Shown: one piece after another, positions 8,448-17,041 of the stretch | Layout: each line of letters starts with the position of its first letter | How positions within the stretch are numbered: position 1 is the stretch's first letter | Assembly: GCA_018433775.1 (NCBI GenBank) | Contig: JAHDQN010000023.1 | Location: 1 to 38,213 of the forward strand | Length of the DNA stretch: 38,213 nucleotides | Reading direction: 5' to 3' | Source: Deltaproteobacteria bacterium | Lineage (GTDB): Bacteria > Desulfobacterota > Desulfomonilia > UBA1062 | Notes under the pieces: model-generated | Seen by the model: the letters and a program-made list of their open reading frames with translations, nothing else | Databases searched by the model: none | What the model was told of the DNA's origin: nothing | Position numbers and translations under genes: made by a program

Positions 8448-8465
8448 AAATGTGAACCCGTCCCC
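8448..8465 (+). repeat. REP-like 18-mer, copy 2
   Basis: AAATGTGAACCCGTCCCC lies 25 bp beyond the end of the lipoprotein gene. It is an exact copy of 10010-10027 and the inverse of 8146-8163. Such G/C-rich intergenic repeats are typical of REP elements. Confidence 0.65.
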
Positions 8466-8490
8466 GGTTTCGCTCCTCAGTGACGAGTTG

Positions 8491-9645
8491 CTATTGGAAC
8501 AGCCACGCCGTCATGAACTCGCGATCGTAGGCGTCGATGATGCTGAAATAGAGCTCTGCGCCCCGTTCATCGGGAAGCGGCCTGCCGGTGGTGTCAAAGA
8601 TGAATGCGGATGACCCGGCATCGAAGCGGCCAAACACCGCCTGTTTGTCAGAATAGACAAGCAAAGCCCCTCCGGGCGTCGCGCCTTCAGGAACGGATAT
8701 GTTCAGGGCAATCTGCCCGCCGAAATTGAGGGTCGAGAAGTCGTTGGTCAGGGGCGTGAGCTGGGCGAACATGTCCATGGTGAGGTCTCCAACGGGCACC
8801 GGTCCCTTCTTGAGCGTGTACGGGTAAGACTCCAATACCGTGGGTGATTCGTCTTCTTTGAGCATCCCGAGCTCTGACTCTCTTTCCTGGCAGAGGCTGA
8901 AGGTGTACTGCGCATTATCCGGAATGGCGGACAACTGGGAATCGTACCCGTCATCACAAGAATCTATCGGAGGTACCAAAAAATCGTAACAAAAATCTTC
9001 CAGAGAGAAGATCGCCCTTCCGTCGGGCAAGCCGGGCCCGGTAACCAGGACTGATTTGAACTGCTTGAAATCCACCAGGCCACTGCTGACGCCGTCCAGC
9101 CTGATGACGAACCCCGTACGCGGGCCTCCAGGCAAACCCATGGTGGCCTGTGCAGCGATGTCATAACGGATCAGCGCCTGGTTGCCCTGCCACAGCCACT
9201 TCGTGCCGTCATGGACCATGTAGGCCTCCAGCTTTTTCCACCCGTTGTCGACCCGGAGGCTTATTTTATACGCCTTGGCATACTCCTCGGAAGCGACGCC
9301 CTCGATGACCGTGGCCGAGAAGGTCGTGCCGGCCCCGAGGTCACCGTCCGTCAGCCAGTCGTTGTGCCACTCCTGCCTGCAGGACCCCGCGTCGAAAAAA
9401 TCGTCCGCGGCATGGCTTTCAAACCATTCTCTGACTGCCTCGTCTGAAGGGGCGGCGGTCTTGTAGAGGCTTTCAAGGGAGTCCCAGAACTCATTGATGT
9501 CCCGGGCATCCGCCTCTTCTTCCGTGAGGGCTTTCGTGGAATCCGAACCGCCGCTCGACCCCCCGCCGCCGCAACCGGCCGGGAGAATAAGGGTAAACAT
9601 GACCAGGACAATACCGAAAACATGCGCAACCCGTTTGGTAATCAT
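8491..9645 (-). CDS. Large exported lipoprotein of unknown function
   Basis: This 384-residue protein starts MITKRVAHVFGIVLV and has a textbook lipobox, LPAGC, with the lipidated Cys at residue 25, followed by a Gly/Ser linker. It is therefore anchored in the outer or inner membrane facing the periplasm. The first half of the mature part (EFWDSLESLYKTAAPSDEAVREWFESHAADDFF, in two pieces) looks helical; the rest is probably beta-rich. Several cysteines (in GSCRQE, FCYDF, DSCDDG, SLCQE) may form disulfides. The start at 9645 is supported by GGGGAGG just upstream; the frame opens to 9696. It is a lone gene with repeats on both sides. I do not recognise a family. Confidence 0.8.
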   Translation of the reverse strand: MITKRVAHVFGIVLVMFTLILPAGCGGGGSSGGSDSTKALTEEEADARDINEFWDSLESLYKTAAPSDEAVREWFESHAADDFFDAGSCRQEWHNDWLTDGDLGAGTTFSATVIEGVASEEYAKAYKISLRVDNGWKKLEAYMVHDGTKWLWQGNQALIRYDIAAQATMGLPGGPRTGFVIRLDGVSSGLVDFKQFKSVLVTGPGLPDGRAIFSLEDFCYDFLVPPIDSCDDGYDSQLSAIPDNAQYTFSLCQERESELGMLKEDESPTVLESYPYTLKKGPVPVGDLTMDMFAQLTPLTNDFSTLNFGGQIALNISVPEGATPGGALLVYSDKQAVFGRFDAGSSAFIFDTTGRPLPDERGAELYFSIIDAYDREFMTAWLFQ

Positions 9646-9816
9646 TGGGACACCTCCCCGCAAATAATGCTCCTCACCGAGATGCTCTCTGCTCACTGGT
9701 GAAGAGGTCTTACCTCATCAATGCTGCAGTCAATGGCATGGGCCTTTTGAGTGCGAGCCCTATGACCCAGTTCCAAGCCGCAAGCGGCTCAAAAATTGGA
9801 ATCCATCCTTCTCTGT

Positions 9817-9842
9817 CCTTCGGTAAGCGGGCCTTACGAAGG
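9817..9842. repeat. 10-bp stem-loop with one bulge
   Basis: CCTTCGGTAAG pairs with CTTACGAAGG across a 5-base loop, with one unpaired G. No T-run follows on either strand, so it is not a normal terminator. It may be a repeat element or a structured RNA. Confidence 0.45.
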
Positions 9843-10009
9843 AGGATTCATCGCAGAACGATAAAACATAGCATTATACCACAAAATAATCAATTATATA
9901 CTTTCATTGGTGATGTAAAAGATCGTATGTCAGGATGGTAAGAAGGGATGCCTTTCATTCTTTGTCTTTTTCGTTTTCCGGGAAATCCTCTGTCAACCCT
10001 TGTGGGGAG

Positions 10010-10027
10010 AAATGTGAACCCGTCCCC
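10010..10027 (+). repeat. REP-like 18-mer, copy 3
   Basis: AAATGTGAACCCGTCCCC, identical to 8448-8465. A GGGGA at 10004-10008 can pair with the TCCCC at its end, so this copy can form a small hairpin. It lies about 100 bp before the aconitase start. Confidence 0.65.
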
Positions 10028-10122
10028 GAAATCTTGAAACCCGAGGAACTATTGACTCTCGGGGAGTCATGGATTAGAGAGCATAAGGCATAAGAAGGAC
10101 AGAATACATTCGGGGAGTATGC

Positions 10123-12045
10123 ATGGAAAAGAAGACACTTGCTCGGAAGATCATCGACGAGCACATCGCCGGAGAGAACGAAAAGGAATATGCGCTGAAG
10201 ATCGACCAGACCCTGACCCAGGACGCAACGGGCACCATGGCGTACCTGGAGTTCGAGGCCATCGGGCTGGACAGGGTCAAGACCGAGCTCTCGGTGAGCT
10301 ATGTGGACCACAACACCCTGCAGTCCGGGTTCGAGAATGCGGACGACCACAGCTTTCTGCAGGATGTCGCGCGGAAATACGGCATCTACTTTTCCCGGCC
10401 GGGCAACGGCATCTGCCACCAGGTGCATCTTGAGCGGTTCGGGGTCCCGGGCAAGACCCTGCTGGGCTCCGACAGCCACACCCCGACCGCGGGCGGCATC
10501 GGCATGCTGGCCATCGGTGCGGGCGGGCTCGACGTGGCCTCCGCCATGGCGGGCATGCCCTTTTCGATCCCCAGGCCGAAAGTGGTGGGGGTGGTCCTCA
10601 CCAACCGGCTGAGACCCTGGGCGAGCGCCAAGGACATCATCCTTGAGGTGCTCAGAAGGGTCACGGTCAAGGGCGGCGTGGGCCGGATATTCGAGTACAC
10701 GGGAAGCGGCGTTACGAGCCTGAGCGTGCCGGAGCGGGCCACGATCACCAACATGGGCGCCGAGCTGGGCGCCACCACCTCGATCTTCCCGAGCGACGAG
10801 GTCACAAAAGCCTTCCTCGCGGCCCAGGGCAGGGAGGATGCCTGGAGGCCCCTTGCCGCGGACGAGGGAGCGGTGTACGACGAGACCATCGAGATCGACC
10901 TCTCCGGCATCGAGCCCCTGGCCGCGTGCCCCCACAGCCCGGACAAGGTGGTGCCGGTTGGAGAGCTGGCCGGGAAAAAGGTCGACCAGGTGCTCATCGG
11001 CTCGTGCACGAACTCCTCGCTCAAGGACCTCATGATGGTGGCCGCCGTGCTCAAGGGCAGGACGATCCACCCGGAAACGAGCTTCGCCATCGCCCCGGGC
11101 TCGCGCCAGGTGCTCGCCATGCTGGCCGGAAACGGCGCACTGGCCGACATGATCGGCGCCGGGGCGCGGATTCTCGAAAATGCCTGCGGGCCCTGCATCG
11201 GCATGGGCCAGGCCCCCAGAACCAACGGGGTATCGGTCAGGACCTTCAACCGCAACTTCCCGGGCAGGTCGGGAACGGCAAGCGCAGGTGTTTATCTCGT
11301 CTCCCCTGAGGTAGCCGTAGCGTGCGCGCTGACGGGCTGCTTCACCGACCCCAAAGACCTGGGCCCATATCCCGACATCACCCTTCCCGAGGAGTTCCTG
11401 ATCGACGATTCCATGGTCATCCCCCCGGCCCCCGGGACAGAGACCGTGGAGATCTCCCGGGGACCCAACATCAGGCCACTCCCCCTGCGCGGGCCCATGG
11501 AAGACCGGATCGAGATGGAGGTCCTGCTGAAGCTGGAGGACAACATCACCACCGACGACATCATGCCGGCAGGGGCAAAGATCCTGCCCCTGCGGTCGAA
11601 CATCGAGGCCATCTCGACCTACGTGTTCTCCGGGATCGACCCGGACTTCTCCTCCCGTGCCCGGCAGGCGGGCGCAGGCTGCGTGCTGGCCCGGGAGAAC
11701 TACGGCCAGGGGTCATCGCGCGAGCATGCCGCGCTCGCCCCCATGTACCTCGGGGTCAAGGCCGTGCTCGCCCGGTCGTTCGCCCGGATCCACCGCTCGA
11801 ACCTCATCAACTTCGGGATTCTCCCCGTGATCGTCGGCCAGGACACGTATGAGAGCCTGAAGCAGGGCTCGCGCATCGCGATCTCCGGCATCACGGCCGC
11901 ACTCGAAGGCAGCGGGGCTCTGGCAGTCGAGAACCCGGCCACCGGCAAGAGGCTCGAGGGCTCGATCCAGGTATCTCCCCGGGAGCGGGACATCCTCAAA
12001 GAGGGCGGACTGCTCAACTACATCAAGTCACAGGTACAGAGGTAA
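10123..12045 (+). CDS. acn: Aconitate hydratase, Aquifex type
   Basis: This 640-residue protein is an iron-sulfur dehydratase that interconverts citrate and isocitrate in the TCA cycle. The three cluster ligands are visible as GSCTNSS (Cys295) and ACGPCIGMG (Cys355 and Cys358). The SDSHTPTAGG motif (from about residue 116) and the C-terminal swivelling domain with ENYGQGSSREHAALAP are also intact. It is shorter than AcnA or AcnB (about 890 residues) and matches the roughly 640-residue Aquifex-type class found in anaerobic deltaproteobacteria. It may instead act on a homologous substrate such as homoaconitate, but 3-isopropylmalate dehydratases are normally split into two subunits. gltX starts two bases after its stop, so the two genes share a transcript. 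Confidence 0.92.
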   Translation: MEKKTLARKIIDEHIAGENEKEYALKIDQTLTQDATGTMAYLEFEAIGLDRVKTELSVSYVDHNTLQSGFENADDHSFLQDVARKYGIYFSRPGNGICHQVHLERFGVPGKTLLGSDSHTPTAGGIGMLAIGAGGLDVASAMAGMPFSIPRPKVVGVVLTNRLRPWASAKDIILEVLRRVTVKGGVGRIFEYTGSGVTSLSVPERATITNMGAELGATTSIFPSDEVTKAFLAAQGREDAWRPLAADEGAVYDETIEIDLSGIEPLAACPHSPDKVVPVGELAGKKVDQVLIGSCTNSSLKDLMMVAAVLKGRTIHPETSFAIAPGSRQVLAMLAGNGALADMIGAGARILENACGPCIGMGQAPRTNGVSVRTFNRNFPGRSGTASAGVYLVSPEVAVACALTGCFTDPKDLGPYPDITLPEEFLIDDSMVIPPAPGTETVEISRGPNIRPLPLRGPMEDRIEMEVLLKLEDNITTDDIMPAGAKILPLRSNIEAISTYVFSGIDPDFSSRARQAGAGCVLARENYGQGSSREHAALAPMYLGVKAVLARSFARIHRSNLINFGILPVIVGQDTYESLKQGSRIAISGITAALEGSGALAVENPATGKRLEGSIQVSPRERDILKEGGLLNYIKSQVQR

Positions 12046-12047
12046 CC

Positions 12048-13454
12048 ATGACAGAAGACGGCACCGTACGGACTCGATTCGCACCTTCCCCCACCGGGTA
12101 TCTCCATATCGGCGGGGCCCGGACCGCCCTGTTCTCCTGGCTCCATGCCAGGCACACCGGCGGAAAGTTCATCCTCAGGGTGGAAGACACCGACGCCCAG
12201 CGCTCGACCGAGGAGTCGAGCCTCCAGATACTCGAGGCAATGGAATGGCTCGGGCTCGACTGGGACGAAGGCCCCATCTTCCAGTCCAAGCGCCTTGACC
12301 TCTACCGCTCGTACGTCCAGCGGCTCCTGGACGAAGGCAAGGCCTACTGGTGCGAGTGCACCCCCGATGAGCTCGAGGCGAAGCGGAAGACGGCGCTCGA
12401 AAAGGGCGAGAAACCCAAGTACGACCTGACCTGCAGGAACAAGGGCCTCGGCCCCGGGCCGGGCCGCGTGGTCCGCATCGCCCTGCCCTCTTCCGGCGTC
12501 ACCTCGTTCGACGACATGATCAAGGGGCGGATCACGGTGGACAACGCCGAGCTCGACGACTTCATCCTGCTGCGCTCCGACGGCATGCCCACCTACAACC
12601 TGGTGGTGGTCATCGACGACGCCCTGATGAACATCACCCACGTCATCAGGGGGGACGACCATGTCAACAACACCCCGAGGCAGGTCCTGATCTATCAGGC
12701 CTTCGGGTTCGACCTCCCCTTTTTCGCCCATGTCCCCATGATCCTGGGCGCGGACAAGACCCGGCTCTCAAAGCGGCACGGCGCCACCTCGGTCACGGCG
12801 TACAAGGACATGGGCTACCTCCCGGAGGCGCTGGTCAACTACCTGGTGAGGCTCTCGTGGTCTCACGGCGACCAGGAGATCTTCTCCCGTCAGGAGCTCA
12901 TCGACCTGTTCGACATCCACGACGTGGGAAGGAGCGCGGCCGTGTTCAACCCGGAGAAGCTCCTGTGGCTCAACCACCACTACATCAAGACCGGCGACCC
13001 GGACAGGATCGCAGGCCTCCTGCCCGAGTTCCTCCAGGCCAGGGGCTATCCCGTGCCCGGGCGCTCCTACCTCACCCGGGTGGTCACGGACGTTCGGGAG
13101 CGGACCAAGACCCTGGAAGAGGTGGTCGAGTTCGGCGATTTCTACTTCATCGACCGCGAGCCGCCGGAAGACCTCTGTGAGAAATTTTTCACGCCCGAAA
13201 TCAGGGACGTGTTCCGGTTGCTCGTGGAAAAAATCGAGCGCACCGATTTCACCAAGGACGCTCTCGAGGAGACTGTGCAGTCTCTCCTGAACGAGACCGG
13301 CCTGAAGTTCAAGGTCCTTGCCCAGCCCATGCGGGTGGCGCTCACCGGCAAGACCGTGTCCCCGGGGATATTCGAGGTGCTCGCCACGCTCGGACACGAC
13401 CGGGCGATCCCCCGTCTGAAAAGGGCTTTGTCATACATGGAGAAAGAAGCATGA
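12048..13454 (+). CDS. gltX: Glutamyl-tRNA synthetase
   Basis: This 468-residue class I aminoacyl-tRNA synthetase charges tRNA-Glu (or, in organisms with an amidotransferase, also tRNA-Gln). The HIGH motif appears as FAPSPTGYLHIGGART near the N-terminus and the KMSKS motif as LSKRHGATSV. The central WCECTPDELEAKRK segment corresponds to the zinc-region insertion, and the C-terminal anticodon-binding helices end in VLATLGHDRAIPRLKRAL. Length is normal. It begins two bases after acn and its end overlaps the ECF S-component start by four bases (ATGA), showing translational coupling in both directions. Pairing with a TCA-cycle enzyme may reflect linkage to glutamate supply; that is a guess. Confidence 0.97.
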   Translation: MTEDGTVRTRFAPSPTGYLHIGGARTALFSWLHARHTGGKFILRVEDTDAQRSTEESSLQILEAMEWLGLDWDEGPIFQSKRLDLYRSYVQRLLDEGKAYWCECTPDELEAKRKTALEKGEKPKYDLTCRNKGLGPGPGRVVRIALPSSGVTSFDDMIKGRITVDNAELDDFILLRSDGMPTYNLVVVIDDALMNITHVIRGDDHVNNTPRQVLIYQAFGFDLPFFAHVPMILGADKTRLSKRHGATSVTAYKDMGYLPEALVNYLVRLSWSHGDQEIFSRQELIDLFDIHDVGRSAAVFNPEKLLWLNHHYIKTGDPDRIAGLLPEFLQARGYPVPGRSYLTRVVTDVRERTKTLEEVVEFGDFYFIDREPPEDLCEKFFTPEIRDVFRLLVEKIERTDFTKDALEETVQSLLNETGLKFKVLAQPMRVALTGKTVSPGIFEVLATLGHDRAIPRLKRALSYMEKEA

Positions 13455-13957
13455 AGATACGCGAGTTTGCGCTCCTGGCGCTGTTTATCGCACTTGTTGC
13501 CGTGTCCACCATGATCATCCGTATACCCGTGCCCCAGACCAACGGCTACATGAACCTCGGCGACAGCATGGTCCTCCTGGCGGCCCTGTTCTTCGGGCCT
13601 GTGGGCGGCTTCATCGCAGGGGGCATCGGGTCGGCGCTGGCCGACATCCTGGGCGGGTATCCCCAGTGGGCCCTGTGGACCCTGATCATCAAGGGCATCG
13701 AGGCGCTCATCGTGTCCGTCATGGCGGGTGCTCTCAGGCTGAAGAGAGGCCGGATCAGCGTGCTGCAGATCACGAGCTTCACACTGGCGACCGCGTGGAT
13801 GGTCCTCGGCTACTTCATCGCCGAGACGATCATGTACGACCAGAAGGTGGCGCTGGTCGAGGTGCCGGCCAACATCATCCAGGCATTGGGAAGCGTGGTG
13901 CTGGCGACCCTGCTCCTGCCGCTCTTCCAGAAGATCATCTCCACCGCGCGCACATAA
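13451..13957 (+). CDS. ECF transporter S-component, vitamin uptake, substrate unknown
   Basis: This 168-residue integral membrane protein has about five or six hydrophobic segments and the family hallmarks GYMNLGDSMVLLAALFFG, GGFIAGGIGSALADILGGYP and TLIIKGIEALIVS. These match the substrate-binding S-components of energy-coupling factor transporters, which import vitamins or precursors with a shared EcfA/A'/T module. Nearest-looking subgroup is the one with riboflavin-, queuosine- or pyridoxine-type S-units; no residue lets me choose among them. It overlaps gltX by four bases. The ATPase and T-component genes are not in the window, so it probably uses a shared module encoded elsewhere. Confidence 0.85.
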   Translation: MKIREFALLALFIALVAVSTMIIRIPVPQTNGYMNLGDSMVLLAALFFGPVGGFIAGGIGSALADILGGYPQWALWTLIIKGIEALIVSVMAGALRLKRGRISVLQITSFTLATAWMVLGYFIAETIMYDQKVALVEVPANIIQALGSVVLATLLLPLFQKIISTART

Positions 13958-13972
13958 AAGGGCCCGGATCCG

Positions 13973-14602
13973 ATGCTCGATGTCCGGCAAATCGCCAGTT
14001 CATCCTTCGCCCTGTTGAGCTACGTGCTCACCGACACGGAAACGGGCCAGAGCATGATCATCGACCCGCCGGCCGACATGGATACCCGGGTCGATCTCGA
14101 TTCCCTGCGCGTCGAATCGGTGATCAACACCCATATCCATCCCGACCACACCATGGGCAACCACCTCTTCGCCGATAAGACACCCATCCTTGCACATCCC
14201 GGCGACAGCGGATTTTTCCAGCGTCTGGCCAGCTCTTCCCTGGCTGCGATCTTCACGGCCCGGATCCCGCCGAAGATATCCTTCACCCTGTCCGAAGGCA
14301 CCGAGCTCGCCCTGGGGCGGACACCCATCCGGGTGATGCATACGCCCGGTCACTCACCGGGCTCGATCTGCCTCTTGTGGCCGGGGAACATCATCACCGG
14401 GGATACCATCTTCGTGCAGGGGATCGGGCGCACCGACATCCCGGGCGGGAGCCAGGCGGACATCAAGAAGAGCATCGGCCGCATCCTCACGCTGCCGGAC
14501 GATACCCGTATCTGGCCCGGGCACTACTACGGCGACCGGTACACGGCCACCCTCGAGGAGATCGCCCCTTCCCTGCGATGCATCGTGGACTCCATGCAAT
14601 AG
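13973..14602 (+). CDS. Metallo-beta-lactamase-fold hydrolase (glyoxalase II-like)
   Basis: This 209-residue soluble protein has the dinuclear metal-binding motif NTHIHPDHTMGN (His54, His56, Asp58, His59), the second ligand site HTPGHSPGS, the bridging aspartate in GDTIF and the last histidine in WPGHYYGD. These fit hydroxyacylglutathione hydrolase-like MBL proteins, which hydrolyse thioesters or related bonds. The C-terminal glutathione-binding domain of true glyoxalase II is absent, so the substrate is open. It begins 15 bp after the S-component gene with only a weak AAGGG upstream, and is likely part of the acn-gltX transcript. Confidence 0.88.
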   Translation: MLDVRQIASSSFALLSYVLTDTETGQSMIIDPPADMDTRVDLDSLRVESVINTHIHPDHTMGNHLFADKTPILAHPGDSGFFQRLASSSLAAIFTARIPPKISFTLSEGTELALGRTPIRVMHTPGHSPGSICLLWPGNIITGDTIFVQGIGRTDIPGGSQADIKKSIGRILTLPDDTRIWPGHYYGDRYTATLEEIAPSLRCIVDSMQ

Positions 14603-14671
14603 ATCGGTGTATGGTACTCTTCCGGAGGGAGAGAGGCGGGGGAATCGGTCCGTCCCCTCTCGCGAAGACGC

Positions 14672-15079
14672 ATGCACCACATCCTCGAACAGGTCGCGAC
14701 AGGTGAATACGACGAGGCGGTGAGCCCCGGCCCCGAGATCACCGCGCTTCTGTGCGTCGCGCAGGAGCGGAACCTGGCCGCACCCCGGCTGCCCTATCAC
14801 AAGGTTCCCCTGGCAGAGCTCGAGCCTGTTCCCGGTGCTCTGCTCGCCGAGGCCGCTGGGTGGATCCACCGTATGGCGGCAGACGGACATCGGGTGCTGG
14901 TCTTTTCCAGCCGGGGGATAAGCCGCCCGCCGTCCGTGGTCATCGCCTACCTCTGTCTCCATCTTGGGTGCTCGTTCGGAGAGGCGCTCCATCGGGTGGC
15001 CGGCAGACAGCCCTCCATATTTCTCCTGCCCGGCCTCTCGGCATCGATAGACGAGCTCAGCACCACAAGGCCCCGGTAG
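14672..15079 (+). CDS. Dual-specificity-phosphatase-like protein lacking the catalytic Cys
   Basis: This 135-residue protein aligns with the small dual-specificity phosphatase fold. The hallmark P-loop, normally VLVHCxxGxSRS followed by VVIAYL, reads VLVFSSRGISRPPSVVIAYL. So the invariant His is Phe78, the nucleophilic Cys is Ser79, and the Ser after the conserved Arg85 is Pro86. It should bind phosphate-like groups at best, not hydrolyse phosphoester by the usual mechanism. Helix SFGEALHRVAGRQP after the loop is typical. The ATG at 14672 has no clear ribosome binding site; the frame is open back to 14603 without another start codon. It follows the MBL gene by 69 bp. It resembles pseudophosphatases such as eukaryotic STYX in concept. 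Confidence 0.75.
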   Translation: MHHILEQVATGEYDEAVSPGPEITALLCVAQERNLAAPRLPYHKVPLAELEPVPGALLAEAAGWIHRMAADGHRVLVFSSRGISRPPSVVIAYLCLHLGCSFGEALHRVAGRQPSIFLLPGLSASIDELSTTRPR

Positions 15080-15414
15080 GGCCGACCTCCCCCGGAGTCA
15101 AACCCGGCCTTCTCACGCGGTCCCTGCGGCCACGGACAAGGCCTGCCATCAACGGGACGGGACGCTGCAGTCACCCTCGATTCGACACAGGAGGGGAAGA
15201 ACACCCTTTAAAGGACGGTTACGCCGCGCACGGACCCTGGTGTTATATGACCGCGTAATGCGTGCCGCCTTGAGAGAGGGGCGCTGTTAAAGACGCATTG
15301 CCTTTTTTCCCGGATAAGGTTAATAGTTGGACACGAAAAAGCTGCAGCACACAAGGCTCGACCGCAGGGCTGCTGCACCTGAACACTACCGGCAGAGAGG
15401 ATGGCCTATTGTCC
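15080..15414. other. Intergenic region before the DMT exporter gene
   Basis: No gene was seen in these 335 bp. A promoter-like pair, TTGCCT and TAATAG with 17-bp spacing, lies at 15298-15326. The frame of the exporter is open back to 15298 but the protein homology begins at about 15415, so most of the region is leader. Confidence 0.5.
15298..15326 (+). promoter_or_regulatory. Sigma-70-like promoter of the DMT exporter
   Basis: TTGCCT (15298-15303) and TAATAG (15321-15326) are spaced by 17 bp, about 90 bp before the chosen start. The match to consensus is moderate. Confidence 0.4.
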
Positions 15415-16362
15415 ATGAATGCGCGGACCGTCAAATCGGATGTGCTGCTCTTCATCACCGCGCTGATCTGGGGCTTCGCCTTCGTGGCACAGCGGGTCGG
15501 GATGGATTACGTAGGTCCCTTCACCTTCAACGGTGCCCGCTTTGCCCTCGGGGCACTGTTCCTGCTCCCCCTGATCGCCTTCCGAAGCAGGTCCGCAGCC
15601 GGGCGCGCCGCCCGGGCGGACAGGAGAGAAATCATCCTCGGCGGCCTCCTGGCCGGGTTGGTGCTCTTCACCGGCGCATCGCTCCAGCAGGTGGGGCTCC
15701 TGTACACGACGGCCGGCAATGCCGGCTTCATCACCGGGCTCTATGTCGTGATCGTCCCCATCCTGGGCATCTTCTTCAGCCAGCGGACCGATACCGGAAC
15801 CTGGGTCGGCGCCGCGCTGGCGGTCGCGGGGCTCTATCTCCTCTGCACGACCGGCGGCATGACCGTTTCGGCCGGGGATCTCCTGGTACTTGCCGGGGCA
15901 TTCTTCTGGGCCGGGCATGTGCTGGTCATCGGATGGCTTTCACCGAAGATGGACTCCTTCAGGCTCGCGTTCTACCAGTATGCGGCCTGCGCATCCTTGA
16001 GTCTCGTCGTCGGGGGACTCAGGGAGATCATCACCTTGGACGCCATATTCCGGGGTGCGGCACCCATTCTCTACGGAGGCGTCATGTCCGTGGGAATAGC
16101 CTACACGCTCCAGGTGGTTGGCCAGAAGCACGCACCCAGCTCCCACGCCGCGATCCTCTTGAGCCTGGAGGCGGTGTTCGCCGCTGTGGGAGGATGGCTG
16201 CTGCTGGGAGAACGCCTCACATCGCGGCAGTATCTCGGCTGCACGCTCATGCTGCTGGGCATGCTCGTCTCCCAGTTGTGGCGGGTCTGTTTCACGGGCC
16301 GGGCAGCGGATGAATGCGATGATTCCGGAGAAAAGGGCTTCACGGTCCTGGACCGGGGATAA
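15415..16362 (+). CDS. DMT-family transporter (EamA, two domains)
   Basis: This 315-residue protein has ten hydrophobic segments in two EamA repeats. The first repeat starts LLFITALIWGFAFVAQRVG; the second starts GDLLVLAGAFFWAGHVLVIG. The motif ILLSLEAVFAAVGGWLLLGE near the end is typical of the drug/metabolite transporter superfamily, which exports amino acids, nucleosides or drugs through the inner membrane. The substrate cannot be told. The start at 15415 (MNARTVKSDV) is chosen because the preceding 39 residues are not membrane-like and lack homology; AGAGAGGA lies upstream. The C-terminal tail is charged and cytoplasmic. Confidence 0.88.
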   Translation: MNARTVKSDVLLFITALIWGFAFVAQRVGMDYVGPFTFNGARFALGALFLLPLIAFRSRSAAGRAARADRREIILGGLLAGLVLFTGASLQQVGLLYTTAGNAGFITGLYVVIVPILGIFFSQRTDTGTWVGAALAVAGLYLLCTTGGMTVSAGDLLVLAGAFFWAGHVLVIGWLSPKMDSFRLAFYQYAACASLSLVVGGLREIITLDAIFRGAAPILYGGVMSVGIAYTLQVVGQKHAPSSHAAILLSLEAVFAAVGGWLLLGERLTSRQYLGCTLMLLGMLVSQLWRVCFTGRAADECDDSGEKGFTVLDRG

Positions 16363-16504
16363 CGGTCAGGCCCATCTCATGCGGCTGCGTTCCCGGTTAC
16401 CAATCAATTCACGAAAAAGCATGTGGCCGGTTAAATTTATCGAGATCACCGTCCGATAGAGAGGACGTGATCGATAGACCGAAAACACCAAAAGAGAGGA
16501 TGTC

Positions 16505-16969
16505 ATGGATGTAAATCTGGTAAATCCGTTCATTGAAGCGACACTTCACGTACTCTCGAGCATGGCCTTTGTGAAGGCCAAGGCGGGCAAGCCTTTCCTC
16601 AAGAAAGACAACATCGCGCAGGGCGATGTAACCGGCATCGTCGGTCTGATCGGCGAAGCGCGGGGCACGATATCCGTGAGCTTTACCGAAGAGTGTATCC
16701 TCTCCATCGTCAGCAGCATGTTCGGCGAGGAGGTCACCGAGATCAACGAAGAGGTGAAGGACGCCGTGGGCGAGATCCTGAACATCGTCTCCGGACAGGC
16801 GAGACAGAAACTCGAAACCCGCGGAAGAATCCTCAAGGGCGCCATCCCCACCGTTATCTCGGGCAAAAACCACTCCATCACCCATATCACCAAGCAGTCG
16901 ATCGTGGCAGTGCCGTTTGAAACCGACAACGGTACGTTTACCATCGAGATCTGCATCGAGGACCAGTAG
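16505..16969 (+). CDS. CheX-like chemotaxis phosphatase, copy 1
   Basis: This 154-residue soluble protein matches the CheX/CheC/FliY family, which removes phosphate from CheY-type receiver domains. The catalytic ExxN signature is GEILN, with Glu90 and Asn93. CheX proteins have one such helix; CheC and FliY have two, so the single motif supports CheX. The ribosome binding site AGAGAGGAT is the same as for the second copy at 17824, as is the MDV-LVNPFI opening, so the pair arose by duplication. The two copies flank an rRNA/tRNA methyltransferase gene and are followed by a HEAT-receiver fusion, a plausible phospho-substrate. Confidence 0.88.
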   Translation: MDVNLVNPFIEATLHVLSSMAFVKAKAGKPFLKKDNIAQGDVTGIVGLIGEARGTISVSFTEECILSIVSSMFGEEVTEINEEVKDAVGEILNIVSGQARQKLETRGRILKGAIPTVISGKNHSITHITKQSIVAVPFETDNGTFTIEICIEDQ

Positions 16970-17041
16970 CATTCTCTCCTGTCTGCTATCTCGGGTTATT
17001 GTTTGCCTGTTCCCGGCTGCCTGTGATACCTTGAGCACACC

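Larger units (their letters stand above)
7586..8490. other. Gene-poor region rich in inverted repeats
   Basis: No convincing gene was found in these 905 bp. The short open frames on both strands lack ribosome binding sites and family signatures, and their composition is more AT-rich than the neighbours. The region holds a 6-bp hairpin (7798-7813), nested inverted repeats (7980-8063), a 10-bp perfect hairpin (8101-8127) and two inverted copies of an 18-bp REP-like sequence (8146-8163 and 8448-8465). It may be the remnant of a small mobile element. Confidence 0.6.
9646..10122. other. Divergent intergenic region with hairpin and repeat
   Basis: This 477-bp region lies between the lipoprotein gene and the aconitase gene. 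It contains a small hairpin (AGCCGC/GCGGCT at 9777-9790), a stronger one at 9817-9842 (CCTTCGGTAAG with CTTACGAAGG, one bulged base) and a REP-like 18-mer (10010-10027). No gene was seen. The aconitase ribosome binding site is GGGGAG, about 6 bases before its ATG. Confidence 0.5.
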
